A stretch of DNA of 64,000 nucleotides from a virus. Below are positions 1 to 9,484 of the stretch, piece after piece. Positions within the stretch are counted from its first letter, which is position 1; every line of letters starts with the position of its first letter. The position numbers and the translations under genes are program-made. Location of the stretch: positions 64,436 through 128,435 of IMG/VR virus record IMGVR_UViG_3300032291_002550. One strand, written 5' to 3'. The notes beneath the pieces were generated by a model that was not told the DNA's origin, searched no databases, and was given only the letters and a program-made list of their open reading frames with translations.

Positions 1-7
1 TTATTTA

Positions 8-727
8 ATGCCAATTCATATACGTAATGAATTTCTTACATACTACGATAATACGCCTATTGTTACTGAAGAGATATTAAATGATATCGAAAATTGTATT
101 GTTATATATCCGGAAGGAATAAAATATAATCCGTTAAATTCAAAACATGTAGTTAGATGGATATTAGGCCCTGCTAGAGAAGAAGATATTATTACATATA
201 GTAAAGATGATATGATACTTTGGTATATGGATTATTATTATTTAGAACATGTAGGTCAAAAAGATAATCAATTATGTATCAGCGAATTTCATGAAGATAT
301 ATTTTTCAATCAAAATAAAAAGAGAAAAGGATCTTCTTATTGTGTAAGAAAATGTAAAAATCCAAAGTTCATACATCCAGAGGATTCTATTTTTATTCCA
401 TATCATGCAGCAGGTAATTTGTCTGGTTTAGCAGATTTATATAATCAAACAGAAAAATTTTATTGTTATGATAATTATACATTTTTACCAATACAAGCAG
501 CAATGTGTGGTTGTTTAAGTATAGTCATACCAGATGGTTCAAAAACCAAAGAAGAATGGTTAAGTAGTTGGAATCTTTACCAATATGGTATAGCTTATGG
601 GGAAGATGATATTCCTAGAGCATTAGAAACTTTACCATTATTATATCAAGAAATTAAAAAAGTTAATTTGGAAATGTATGAACAAATTAATATATTCATA
701 AATAAATGTAAAATTAAATTTAAATGA
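8..727 (+). CDS. Glycosyltransferase-like protein, possibly 5'-truncated by the window
   Basis: The reading frame is open back to the window edge, so the ATG at 8 may be internal to a longer gene. A stretch near residues 34-53 (YPEGI, then NPLNSKHVVRWIL) and a C-terminal segment (IQAAMCGCLSIVIPDG, about residues 163-178) resemble the sugar-nucleotide-binding half of GT-B glycosyltransferases. The stop overlaps the next start (ATGA), so it belongs to the sugar operon that follows. The family assignment rests on these patterns only. A role in decorating virion or host polysaccharide is inferred from context. Confidence 0.55.
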   Translation: MPIHIRNEFLTYYDNTPIVTEEILNDIENCIVIYPEGIKYNPLNSKHVVRWILGPAREEDIITYSKDDMILWYMDYYYLEHVGQKDNQLCISEFHEDIFFNQNKKRKGSSYCVRKCKNPKFIHPEDSIFIPYHAAGNLSGLADLYNQTEKFYCYDNYTFLPIQAAMCGCLSIVIPDGSKTKEEWLSSWNLYQYGIAYGEDDIPRALETLPLLYQEIKKVNLEMYEQINIFINKCKIKFK

Positions 728-1671
728 AAGTAGTTTATATAACAGGATGCCTAGGATTTATAGGCTCCTATCTTACTAGAAGATGTCTAGAATTAGGTTG
801 GTATGTAAAAGGTGTTGATAAGATAACCTATGCAGCTAATAAAACTTTATTAGAAGAATTTAACACATATTCAAACTTTTCATTTGTACATTGCGATATA
901 AATGATTTGAAATTTTTATATGATTGTGATTATGTAATTAATACAGCAGCTGAAACTCATGTTGGTAATTCTATATCAAATTCTGATGAATTCGTTTCTT
1001 CGAATGTTAATGGTGTACATAATTTATTAGAGTTAATTAGAAATCATCGCGGAGAGCATAGCGAAAAGCCGATATTTATACATTTTAGTACTGACGAAGT
1101 ATACGGAGATATAGAAACCGGAGCTCATACAGAAGAAGATTTATTAAAACCATCTAATCCATATTCTGCAACTAAAGCAGCAGCTGATATGCTTGTATTA
1201 GCTTGGGCAAGAACATATAATCTTCCTTATATCATTGTTCGTCCTACAAATAACTACGGAATCGGCCAATATGTAGAAAAATTAATACCTAAGGCTTGTA
1301 AATATTTAAAGTTAGGTAAAAAGGTTCCATTACATAACAATGGAGATCCTATTCGTAATTGGCTTCATGCTAAAGATACTGCAGAAGCAGTAATTACAAT
1401 TATTAATTCTAATGTTAAAAATGAAATTTATAATATCTGTGGAGGATTTGAACAAAGTAACAAAGTAACAGCAGAAAAAATAATTAAAGAATATTTTGGA
1501 AATTTAAATTATTCTTCCTATATTAAATCTGATTATAAAAGGCAAGGTCAAGACGTAAGATATTCTTTAGATGATTCTAAACTAAGATCTTTAGGATGGG
1601 AGCCAACAGCAGTATTTGATGAAGAATTAAAAGATATTATAGAGTATTATAAAAACAAATTTATATGGTAA
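724..1671 (+). CDS. NAD-dependent nucleotide-sugar dehydratase/epimerase (RmlB-like)
   Basis: Extended short-chain dehydrogenase of normal length (315 aa). The N-terminal Rossmann motif GCLGFIG (residues 8-14) binds NAD(P). STDEVYGD (about 122-129) and the catalytic YSATK (Y-x-x-x-K, about 146-150) match dTDP-glucose 4,6-dehydratases, which oxidise the sugar at C4 and remove the C6 hydroxyl. A 4-keto-6-deoxy sugar nucleotide is therefore the expected product; the exact substrate cannot be read. It overlaps the preceding gene by 4 nt and the next by 7 nt. Confidence 0.85.
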   Translation: MKVVYITGCLGFIGSYLTRRCLELGWYVKGVDKITYAANKTLLEEFNTYSNFSFVHCDINDLKFLYDCDYVINTAAETHVGNSISNSDEFVSSNVNGVHNLLELIRNHRGEHSEKPIFIHFSTDEVYGDIETGAHTEEDLLKPSNPYSATKAAADMLVLAWARTYNLPYIIVRPTNNYGIGQYVEKLIPKACKYLKLGKKVPLHNNGDPIRNWLHAKDTAEAVITIINSNVKNEIYNICGGFEQSNKVTAEKIIKEYFGNLNYSSYIKSDYKRQGQDVRYSLDDSKLRSLGWEPTAVFDEELKDIIEYYKNKFIW

Positions 1672-2294
1672 CTAAAGAAGAATTAATTTCTTTTGAAACA
1701 GAAATAGGAAATACTTTTAATCAAGGAAAGATTGCTGCCCCAATACATCTTTATTCTGGTAATGAAGATTTAATTATGGAAATCTTTAAAGATATTGATG
1801 TTGAAAATGATTGGGTATGTTGTACATGGAGAAATCATTATCAAGGCTTATTAAAAGGAATTCCTAAAGAAATAATCAGAGAAAATATTATGAATGGTAA
1901 ATCAATGGTTATGAATTTACCCGAATATAAATTTATTTGCAGTTCTATAGTAGGAGGAATTCCTTCAGTTGCTGCAGGTATAGCATTTGCTCTTAAATTA
2001 CAAAATAAATCTAATAGAGTATGGTGTTGGGTAGGTGATATGAGTGCCGAAACGGGAAATTTTCATGAAGCATATAAGTATAGTTTAAATCATGATTTAC
2101 CTATTACTTTTATAGTAGAAGATAATAAAAAATCAGTATGCACACCTACACCAGATATCTGGAAACGCAATCAACCTTATTATCTTGAATCAGAATACCA
2201 AGGTGGTTTGTTAAAACAAAAAAATTTAATATATTATCAATACACTAACGAAAAATATCCTCACGCCGGGGCAGGTATTCGAGTTCAATTTTAA
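1665..2294 (+). CDS. Thiamine-diphosphate enzyme, E1-alpha/transketolase N-terminal-like subunit
   Basis: About 209 aa, matching the TPP-pyrophosphate-binding half of E1 dehydrogenase alpha subunits or split transketolases. The cofactor motif is GDMSAETGNFHEA (about residues 126-138) followed by LPITFIVEDN, the GDG...N pattern. HYQGLLKGIP near the start resembles the substrate-channel loop of E1-alpha. The following gene encodes the complementary half, so the two probably form an alpha/beta enzyme. In this sugar cluster it may transfer a two-carbon unit to a keto-sugar, as proposed for AviB1/AviB2-type enzymes. That role is inferred. Confidence 0.75.
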   Translation: MVTKEELISFETEIGNTFNQGKIAAPIHLYSGNEDLIMEIFKDIDVENDWVCCTWRNHYQGLLKGIPKEIIRENIMNGKSMVMNLPEYKFICSSIVGGIPSVAAGIAFALKLQNKSNRVWCWVGDMSAETGNFHEAYKYSLNHDLPITFIVEDNKKSVCTPTPDIWKRNQPYYLESEYQGGLLKQKNLIYYQYTNEKYPHAGAGIRVQF

Positions 2295-2298
2295 TAAC

Positions 2299-2835
2299 AT
2301 GAAATATTTTGAAGAATTAAAAAAAGCAATGAGTTTGCTTGCTGAACATCCTAAAACATTATTTATAGGCCAAGCAGTTGAGTTTGAAGGTACGGGATTA
2401 TATGAATCTTTAAAACATCTTCCTAAAAATAAAACAATAGAATTACCTGTTGCTGAATATTTACAATCTGGATTAGCTAATGGAATGGCTATTGAAGGAT
2501 TAATTCCAGTATCTACTTATCCTAGGTGGAATTTTTTATTAATGGGTACAGATCAAATTGTAAACCATTTAGATAAATTTTCTACAATGTCTAATGGTAA
2601 ATGTAATCCTAAAGTTATTATTAGGGTAGCAGTCGGAAGTGAACATCCCGTTGATCCTCAATGTCAACATAAAGGTAACTTTTCTAATGCTTTTAGATCT
2701 ATGCTTAAAAATGTTGAAGTAGTTGAACTGCATGAACCAGAAGATATTATACCTTCTTATGAGAAAGCATTGAATAGAGAAGATGGTGTTAGTACCATAT
2801 TAGTAGAATTTGCAGATTATTGTAAAGAAAAATAA
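2299..2835 (+). CDS. Thiamine-diphosphate enzyme, E1-beta/transketolase pyrimidine-binding subunit
   Basis: 178 aa, about the size of the isolated pyrimidine-binding domain. The segment IELPVAEYLQSGLANGMAIEG (split here: IELPVAEYLQ then SGLANGMAIEG) carries the conserved Glu that activates the TPP aminopyrimidine ring in E1-beta and transketolase families, followed by PVSTYPRWNFLLMGTDQIVNH. It starts 4 nt after the alpha-like gene. The C-terminal transketolase domain normally fused to E1-beta is missing, so this is a minimal version. Confidence 0.7.
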   Translation: MKYFEELKKAMSLLAEHPKTLFIGQAVEFEGTGLYESLKHLPKNKTIELPVAEYLQSGLANGMAIEGLIPVSTYPRWNFLLMGTDQIVNHLDKFSTMSNGKCNPKVIIRVAVGSEHPVDPQCQHKGNFSNAFRSMLKNVEVVELHEPEDIIPSYEKALNREDGVSTILVEFADYCKEK

Positions 2836-2847
2836 AATAAAATAACA

Positions 2848-3390
2848 ATGAAAAAAGCTTTAATTATTACTTGGGAAAAGTTCCAAGATCATGAATTAAT
2901 TTATCCATTTTACAGCTTAAAAGAAGCCGGATATGATGTTACATTAATGGCTAATAAAGTAGGAAAGATATGGGGAAGTTTAGGAACTCATATGAATTGC
3001 GATATTGAAACGACAGCATTTGAAGATGAAATAACAAGACGACAGTATTTAAATGAATATGAAATCTTATTAGTCCCAGGTGGAGTCAAGGCTTTAGAAA
3101 AATTAAGACAAGAAAAAGGAGTATTAAAATTTGTTCAAGAATGGAATTCTGCTAATAAAACAATATTTTCAGTATGTAATGGAGCACAATTATTAATATC
3201 AGCTAAAATTTTACAAGGAAGAACATTATCTGGATATTATTCAATTGATGTAGATATTGAAAATGCCGGAGCTACATATAGCAGAGGTCCTGTAGTAGTG
3301 GATGGTAATATTATTTCTTGCCCACATTACGATTTTATGGGTGAATGGATGAGAACAGCATATCAAGTTCATAACGAAAGAAATAAATAA
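2848..3390 (+). CDS. DJ-1/PfpI (class I amidotransferase-like) protein
   Basis: 180 aa, typical of the single-domain DJ-1/PfpI family. The nucleophile-elbow motif is FSVCNGAQLL (about residues 109-118), with Cys as the expected active residue. LLVPGG (about 76-81) is the usual glycine-rich strand. The family includes deglycases, chaperones, proteases and isonitrile hydratases, so activity cannot be assigned. Its place between TPP and cupin genes suggests a small-molecule step in the same pathway. The stop overlaps the next ATG (TAATG). Confidence 0.75.
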   Translation: MKKALIITWEKFQDHELIYPFYSLKEAGYDVTLMANKVGKIWGSLGTHMNCDIETTAFEDEITRRQYLNEYEILLVPGGVKALEKLRQEKGVLKFVQEWNSANKTIFSVCNGAQLLISAKILQGRTLSGYYSIDVDIENAGATYSRGPVVVDGNIISCPHYDFMGEWMRTAYQVHNERNK

Positions 3391-4064
3391 TGAGTTACGA
3401 AACTAATATTGTAAAAAAGCCTTGGGGATATGAATATTTAGCTTACGAAAATGAAGATGTAGGTTTATGGGTTCTTTATATCGCACCTGAACAATGTACA
3501 TCAATGCATTGTCACCCTAAAAAAACTACAGGGTTAGTATTATTAGATGGTCAGGCAGAAGTTTCATTTTTAGCAGATAAGAGAAAATTATATTCTTTAG
3601 ATAAAGTAATGATTCGAAGGGGATTATTTCACTCTACTAAAGCTTTAAGTGATACAGGAGCATTTATTTTTGAAATAGAAACTCCTAAAGATAAGCATGA
3701 TCTAGTAAGATTAAACGATCAATATGGCCGGGCATCTAAAACATACGAAGATAGTACGTTTGAAGAAAAGAAGGCAGATAATTGCCTTTGGATTTCTGAA
3801 CCTGAATTAGGTAATTTTAAATTATATGACTTTGCTGATTGTCAATTAAAAATTGAAACGATTGATAATATAAACGTAATTAATAAAAAAGAAGATACTG
3901 ATTTAATTATGTTTTTAAAAGGCGGGATGGTACGAAATATAGATGGAAATTTACATTGCGTAACTATTCCCGGAGATGTCGGATTTGCAAATGTTATTAA
4001 GCAAGTATCTCATCAATTGGACGGAGTAGTTCCAGGTACAATTATAATGACTATAACAAAATGA
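3390..4064 (+). CDS. Cupin-domain protein, sugar-isomerase or sugar-phosphate type
   Basis: 224 aa. The opening KKPWGYEYLAYEN and the cupin motif MHCHPKKTTGLVLLDGQAEV (split after GLVLL) resemble type II phosphomannose isomerase and related sugar cupins. His residues near 40-42 could hold a metal. A second, weaker cupin-like half is suggested by GDVGFANVIKQVSHQLDG near the C-terminus, so it may be bicupin. Isomerase or epimerase action on an activated sugar is plausible from context. Translationally coupled to both neighbours. Confidence 0.65.
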   Translation: MSYETNIVKKPWGYEYLAYENEDVGLWVLYIAPEQCTSMHCHPKKTTGLVLLDGQAEVSFLADKRKLYSLDKVMIRRGLFHSTKALSDTGAFIFEIETPKDKHDLVRLNDQYGRASKTYEDSTFEEKKADNCLWISEPELGNFKLYDFADCQLKIETIDNINVINKKEDTDLIMFLKGGMVRNIDGNLHCVTIPGDVGFANVIKQVSHQLDGVVPGTIIMTITK

Positions 4065-4441
4065 AATATTTCCCTGCAGAATTTGAATCAGATAAAAATA
4101 ATTTAGCAATTGATTTTGATGGAGTTATTCATAACTTTGACAAAGGATTTCATGATGGAACTTGTTATGGCGATCCGATTGAAGGGTCATTAAATGCTAT
4201 ACGTGAGCTATCTAAAAAATATACTATTATTATCTTTACTGCAAAAGCAAAATCAGATCGACCATTAATTAATGGCAAGACCGGTACAGAGTTAGTCAGA
4301 GAGTGGTTGGATAAATATGGTATCTTAGATTGTGTAAAAGAAATTACATCTGAAAAACCTAGAGCAATGTTATATATTGATGATAATAGTTATCGTTTTG
4401 AATCTTGGAAAGACACTTTAAAGTTTATTAATAATATATGA
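4061..4441 (+). CDS. HAD-superfamily phosphatase-like protein
   Basis: 126 aa. HAD motif I is LAIDFDGVIHNF (about residues 16-27, DxDG). Motif II is IIFTAKAKS. The terminal MLYIDDNSYRF gives the acidic pair of motif IV. A compact cap-less HAD of this length commonly dephosphorylates sugar phosphates or acts as a polynucleotide 5'-phosphatase-like domain. In this operon a sugar-phosphate phosphatase is more likely. It overlaps both neighbours by 4 nt. Confidence 0.7.
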   Translation: MKYFPAEFESDKNNLAIDFDGVIHNFDKGFHDGTCYGDPIEGSLNAIRELSKKYTIIIFTAKAKSDRPLINGKTGTELVREWLDKYGILDCVKEITSEKPRAMLYIDDNSYRFESWKDTLKFINNI

Positions 4442-6216
4442 AAATAAAAGTTTCAGATTATATTTTTAATTATTTAAATAAAAAAGGTTTAGATACAATA
4501 TTTACCGTAGCTGGTGGAGCTGCAGCTCATTTACTAAATACAGTAACAAATAGCGATTTTACTTATATTTGTAACTATCATGAACAAGCTTGTGCCATGG
4601 CAGCTGAAGGATATACTCGTGTATCAAATAAACCAGCAATTGTATTAGTTACTAACGGGCCTGGTTCTTCTAATACCATTACAGGCGTATTAGGAGCATA
4701 TCAAGATTCAATTCCTATGATTATTATTTCAGGTCAAGTTCCTGTAAATCAATCTTTAGGAAGTTTAGAAAATTTACATTTAAGACAGTTAGGCGTACAA
4801 GAATGTGATATTATTAGTATGGTAAAGCCGATTACGAAATATGCTGTACAAATAACTAAAGCTTCGGATATAAAATATGAACTTCATCAAGCTTATAATT
4901 TGGCTATATCAGGTAGGAAAGGACCGGTTTGGTTGGACATACCTTTAGATGTACAAAGTTCCGAAATTGATGATACTATATTTGAAGAAAAATTTGAAAC
5001 ATTTCATAATAACCCTAACAATTATGATTTAAGTACAATTGTATCTTTACTTTTAAAAGCAAAAAAACCTGTTATAGTAACAGGTAATGGAATACATTTA
5101 TCTCAGTCAGAAAAAATATTTACTGAATTAAAAGACAAATTACAAATTCCTGTTGTATCTACATGGACCTCTAAAGATTTAATGAATCAAAATGATCCAT
5201 TATATGTAGGAAATTTTGGATTATTAGGAGAGCGCGCGGCAAATTTTGCTATACAAACTGCTGATTTATTATTAGTTTTAGGAAGTAGATTATCAATTCC
5301 AAATATTGGATACCAATCTCAATTATTTTCTCCTAAATCAATTAAAATTATGGTTGATATAGATGAAAATGAATTAAATAAACCAACAATTAAAATTGAT
5401 TATAAAGTAAATGAAGATTTGTATAAGTTTATAACTAACTTAAACGTTGAGTTACATAATCAAGAATTACCTAATAGATCTAAATGGGTTGAGAAAACTC
5501 AAACATGGAAATATAAATACCCTGTATTTCAGACAGAATATAAGTATAATACCAATCGAATCAATTCATTTTACTTTATGGAAATATTATCTGAAAAATT
5601 AACAGATAATAATATTATAATAACTGATATGGGAACTAGTTACACTTGTACTATGCAATCATTACAAATGAATGGTAAGAATAGATTATTTACATCTAGT
5701 GCTTGTTGCTCGATGGGATTTGGTTTACCCGGCGCTATCGGTGCTTATTTTGCATCTCCAACAAAAGATATTATATTAATAGCAGGTGATGGTGGATTGC
5801 AAATGAATTTACAAGAACTACAAACGATAGCACATCATCAACTTCCTATTAAAATATTTGTGTTAAATAATAATGGATATTTGGCTATATCTTTAATGCA
5901 AGACAATTTATTTAAAGGGAATTATATAGGATCAAATAAACAAAGCGGTATTAGTTCTCCGGATTTTATTAAAATAGCAGATGTTTATGGATTTACGAGC
6001 TTTAAATTTAATAATAATAAAGATTTAGAGAGTAAAATTGATGATGTAATGAATACTAAAGGACCAGTATTAGTTGAAATTATGATGACTGAGAACCAAT
6101 TATTAGTTCCTAGAGTACAAAGCTCTAAAGATATAAACGGTAAAATTATATCAAATAGTTTAGAAAATATGTTTCCTTATTTACCTGAAGAGGAAATAAA
6201 AGAAATAATGTTATGA
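4438..6216 (+). CDS. Acetolactate-synthase-like thiamine-diphosphate enzyme
   Basis: 592 aa, full length for the AHAS/benzoylformate-decarboxylase family. Three domains are visible: N-terminal Pyr domain with catalytic Glu in YHEQACAMAAEGYTR (about residue 50); a central domain (VIVTGNGIHLS); and a C-terminal PP domain with AGDGGLQMNLQELQ and, after about 18 residues, LNNNGY, the TPP/Mg motif. In sugar clusters, YerE-type members add a two-carbon acetaldehyde unit from pyruvate to a keto-sugar, making branched sugars. That use is inferred from neighbours; amino-acid biosynthesis in a phage is unlikely. No regulatory subunit is encoded here. Confidence 0.8.
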   Translation: MKIKVSDYIFNYLNKKGLDTIFTVAGGAAAHLLNTVTNSDFTYICNYHEQACAMAAEGYTRVSNKPAIVLVTNGPGSSNTITGVLGAYQDSIPMIIISGQVPVNQSLGSLENLHLRQLGVQECDIISMVKPITKYAVQITKASDIKYELHQAYNLAISGRKGPVWLDIPLDVQSSEIDDTIFEEKFETFHNNPNNYDLSTIVSLLLKAKKPVIVTGNGIHLSQSEKIFTELKDKLQIPVVSTWTSKDLMNQNDPLYVGNFGLLGERAANFAIQTADLLLVLGSRLSIPNIGYQSQLFSPKSIKIMVDIDENELNKPTIKIDYKVNEDLYKFITNLNVELHNQELPNRSKWVEKTQTWKYKYPVFQTEYKYNTNRINSFYFMEILSEKLTDNNIIITDMGTSYTCTMQSLQMNGKNRLFTSSACCSMGFGLPGAIGAYFASPTKDIILIAGDGGLQMNLQELQTIAHHQLPIKIFVLNNNGYLAISLMQDNLFKGNYIGSNKQSGISSPDFIKIADVYGFTSFKFNNNKDLESKIDDVMNTKGPVLVEIMMTENQLLVPRVQSSKDINGKIISNSLENMFPYLPEEEIKEIML

Positions 6217-6986
6217 AAATATTAATAACTGGAGGTAATGGTTATATTGCAAAAGGACTATACAATAATTTAAAGCCTATACATGATATAACTTTAATAA
6301 CAAGAAAAGAATGTGAACTAACGAACTTTCATTCTGTTAATTCTTATTTTCATGATAAGTATTTTGATGTCATTGTACATTGCGCTGTAGATGGTGGTAG
6401 CAGATTAAAAGAAGATTCTCCTGATGTGTTAGATAACAATCTTCGTATGTATTATAATCTTCTTTCTCAAAAAAGTCATTATAATAAATTTATTCATTTT
6501 GGTTCTGGTGCTCAGTTTCGTTCTGAGCCCGGACCTTATGGTGTAAGCAAATCCATTATCGCCGATTCGATGAGCAATAAAGAACGTTTTTATAATATCA
6601 TAGTATATGGATTGTTTGATGAAAATGAATTGGATACGCGCTTTATAAAGGCTAACTTAAAAAAGTATATCAATAAAGAATCAATGATAATTCATAATGA
6701 TAAGAAAATGACGTTTTTTTATATGAAAGATTTGGTAACGTTAGTAAATCATATTATATTAGAAGAGCCAAAGAGATTAATAAAAACTCAAGATGCCTCG
6801 TATGTATCTGAATATTCTTTACTAGAAATTGCAGAGTATATTAACACATTAGGAGATTATACAGTACCTATACTTGTTGGAACTGAGATGGGTGAGGATT
6901 ATCAATCTATGTTTAATGCTCCTTATAGTTTAGATTATGTTGGATTAAAAAATGGAATTTTGGAAGTCTATAATAAATTAAAATGA
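6213..6986 (+). CDS. NAD-dependent epimerase/reductase of the extended SDR family
   Basis: 257 aa with an N-terminal nucleotide-binding motif GGNGYIAKGL (about residues 7-16). The YGVSKS segment (about 109-114) supplies the Y-x-x-x-K catalytic pair, preceded by HFGSGAQF, the Ser of the triad. Short for an epimerase; the size fits an RmlD-like keto-sugar reductase. It would act after the dehydratase at 724 and the TPP enzymes. Overlaps both neighbours by 4 nt. Confidence 0.75.
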   Translation: MKILITGGNGYIAKGLYNNLKPIHDITLITRKECELTNFHSVNSYFHDKYFDVIVHCAVDGGSRLKEDSPDVLDNNLRMYYNLLSQKSHYNKFIHFGSGAQFRSEPGPYGVSKSIIADSMSNKERFYNIIVYGLFDENELDTRFIKANLKKYINKESMIIHNDKKMTFFYMKDLVTLVNHIILEEPKRLIKTQDASYVSEYSLLEIAEYINTLGDYTVPILVGTEMGEDYQSMFNAPYSLDYVGLKNGILEVYNKLK

Positions 6987-7891
6987 ATATAACGATATTA
7001 TATCATATAATGCCATGGGAAATAGATTATGCTCTATTAACCTTTCAACAACTTAAAAGATCTAAATACTATCTTCCAGAAGATGTAAACATTACAATTA
7101 ACTCTGCTTTAAACTTATCTTCATTTTTAATTAATTGGGATGAATCTAAACTTCCAAAAGAATATTTTATCGAGAAGTATAAGACATTATCGATACTATT
7201 AAAAGATTATAATCATATTCCATTTATTTATGATGGCAATGAATTATGGGGTCATTTAGATTTACAACGAGATATAATAAAAAATAACTCTGATTACTAT
7301 ATTAGTAGTTGCCCGGATATGTATTTTAGTGAACATTTACTTTCATATTTAGTACAAGCTGTCCAATCAATTAAAAATAAATACTTTGTTCTTACTCCGC
7401 AAATTTGTAGAATGTGGGATGAATCTTGGGAAGTATTAACTCATGATAAATATAAAATCGGGCCTCATTATGGATGGGAAAAAACAATAGATATTTATGA
7501 TGTAGATAATTTTCTTCATACAGAAAATGAAGAAATATCTATAACTCCTATTAATCAATTAAAATGGGCTGGTTGGTTTGATTTGTATAGTAAAGATTTT
7601 TATGAAGATTTAATGAGAGTGCCTGATGATTGGCATGGTTATGGTGGATTAGATTTTTATGGTCTAGTTATCGCGCAATATGCTAAACAAAAAGGATATG
7701 ACTTTCAGCAATATCGATTAAATGGGCAGGTAATATTTGAATATTCGGTTGGGCCATTAAGAAATGAAACTATCCATGGATTTTCTAACTATTATAAAAA
7801 TTTAATCGTACGAAAAGATATTTCAGAACAAAGAGATCTTTTTAATTCGAAAATAAATTATTATATTGAAGAAAAAATAAAAACGTTATGA
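6983..7891 (+). CDS. Glycosyltransferase-like protein (GT-A-like, family not recognised)
   Basis: 302 aa. The start MNITILYHIMPWEIDYALLTFQ (split after MPWEI) is a beta-alpha-beta opening. A central SCPDMYFSEHLL resembles the DxD-containing strand of GT-A enzymes. DWHGYGGLDFYG near residue 215 resembles the acceptor-side acidic motif. It sits between a sugar reductase and a GT2 gene, each overlapping by 4 nt. I would call it a glycosyltransferase by pattern and context only. Confidence 0.5.
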   Translation: MNITILYHIMPWEIDYALLTFQQLKRSKYYLPEDVNITINSALNLSSFLINWDESKLPKEYFIEKYKTLSILLKDYNHIPFIYDGNELWGHLDLQRDIIKNNSDYYISSCPDMYFSEHLLSYLVQAVQSIKNKYFVLTPQICRMWDESWEVLTHDKYKIGPHYGWEKTIDIYDVDNFLHTENEEISITPINQLKWAGWFDLYSKDFYEDLMRVPDDWHGYGGLDFYGLVIAQYAKQKGYDFQQYRLNGQVIFEYSVGPLRNETIHGFSNYYKNLIVRKDISEQRDLFNSKINYYIEEKIKTL

Positions 7892-9036
7892 ACATATCAT
7901 TACTAATAGGATTAAAAAATAACTTAGATTATACTAAGAATTTTTATAATACTACAAGACAATTATATCCAAATGTAGAACTATGCTTTGTAAGTTATGG
8001 TTCTACAGATGGAACTAATGAATGGTTAGATTCTTTAAACGATGAAAATGTAAAATACTTTCATTCTACAGAAACTAAAACATTCTCTGATACATTTAAT
8101 AAAGCAGCATCTTTAGCTACTAAAGATTATATTATGTTTCTTCATAATGATATAGTTATTGCTCCAAATTTTTTAGAGAACATTGAAAAGCATTTATCTG
8201 AAGATTCTATTGTATCATATACAACAATTGAGCCTCCTATTTTTGCGGGTCATGAAAGGCCTGGTAAAATAATTAAAGACTTTGGAACAGATATAAATAC
8301 ACTTAAGTTAAATGAAATGTATGAGTTTGTAGAGTCTCAAAGAGATGTATATTGTAATAAAACAGAATCAGGTATTACATTCTTTATGTGTATGCCAAAA
8401 GATAAATATCTTGAAATAGGAGGATTACATAATATTTTTAGTCCAATGTTCTGCGAAGATGATGATTTGATCTTAAGATGGAAATTATTAGGATTAAATT
8501 TATTTACGTCTTTAGATTCTATATGTTATCATTTTGTAAGTAAGACAAGTAGATTTTCTGAGGAATATCAACTAATTACTCAGAAAATCGAATTACATTC
8601 TAATAAAAACTTTATTCGTAAATGGGGGTTTAGAAATTCAATTTATAATAAAAAATATAATATAGCTTTCATAGTTCATAACTGTAACTTATCTTTACTA
8701 GAAGCATTAGAGCCATGGTGTGATAGAATATATGTTAATGAAAAGTTTAATGTTGGAAGATCATGGGACTATGTTGAAATGGAGCAATCAAACACTTCTT
8801 TTGATTTATCTAAAAGAGTTTTAAACATTAAAGAAAATGACCCTTATTCTGAAAACGATATTATAATAGAATTTGATATAAATAATTTTAATGGAGAATC
8901 ATTTAATATTATACAAAACTTATCAGATATTATTACTGAGTCTGGAGAAATTGGGCAGTTCGAATTAGATTGCTTTAAAATTACAATTAATAATATTAAA
9001 GATACATCAAACGATCTTATATACATAAATAATTAA
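7888..9036 (+). CDS. Family 2 glycosyltransferase
   Basis: 382 aa. The first 230 residues have GT2 features: LLIGLKNNLDYT, SYGSTDGTNEWLDSL (nucleotide-sugar binding), FLHNDIVIAPNFLE (metal-binding acidic motif) and MFCEDDDLILRWKLLG (ED-x-D-x-x-x-R/W-like acceptor motif). The C-terminal 130 residues are a separate part I do not recognise. Last gene of the sugar operon. It probably transfers the cluster's sugar to a polysaccharide, protein or DNA target. Confidence 0.8.
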   Translation: MNISLLIGLKNNLDYTKNFYNTTRQLYPNVELCFVSYGSTDGTNEWLDSLNDENVKYFHSTETKTFSDTFNKAASLATKDYIMFLHNDIVIAPNFLENIEKHLSEDSIVSYTTIEPPIFAGHERPGKIIKDFGTDINTLKLNEMYEFVESQRDVYCNKTESGITFFMCMPKDKYLEIGGLHNIFSPMFCEDDDLILRWKLLGLNLFTSLDSICYHFVSKTSRFSEEYQLITQKIELHSNKNFIRKWGFRNSIYNKKYNIAFIVHNCNLSLLEALEPWCDRIYVNEKFNVGRSWDYVEMEQSNTSFDLSKRVLNIKENDPYSENDIIIEFDINNFNGESFNIIQNLSDIITESGEIGQFELDCFKITINNIKDTSNDLIYINN

Positions 9037-9082
9037 TAAAATATCTATAGGATATATTTAAATTAATACTTATATTAATGAT

Positions 9083-9442
9083 ATGAAATCTCCAGTTGAG
9101 CAAGTAAGCGAAAAGATGTTCGGATATGTTAATTTAACAATAGAAGATGTAAAAAACAATCCAGAATTATTCTTATCACATAAATTAACATTTGATCAAT
9201 ATGTAGAATGGTATAATTGGTCTCAAGATTTATTAACTAATTCATATCCATCAATGTCATCAATTGATATCTTAAAGATATTAGACTTATTTGATATTAA
9301 ATTTGGCTTATTATATGAATATATTAAAGTAGATAATAAATTATCAGATGAATTATTAGATATGATGCGTGAAATACGACCAAAGAAAATAAAAGAATCA
9401 AAAAATAAAATATTAGACACTAATAAAGGCGGGTTGGCATAA
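9083..9442 (+). CDS. Hypothetical protein, 119 aa
   Basis: Not recognised. The start MKSPVEQVSEKMFGYVNLTI leads into a mostly helical sequence with a Lys-rich tail (PKKIKESKNKI). First gene after the sugar operon, 46 nt downstream of it. Size and position fit a small virion or virion-assembly protein. Confidence 0.6.
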   Translation: MKSPVEQVSEKMFGYVNLTIEDVKNNPELFLSHKLTFDQYVEWYNWSQDLLTNSYPSMSSIDILKILDLFDIKFGLLYEYIKVDNKLSDELLDMMREIRPKKIKESKNKILDTNKGGLA

Positions 9443-9484
9443 TAAAGCCACCGAATTTATCAAGCAAAAACTGCTTTATCACAA

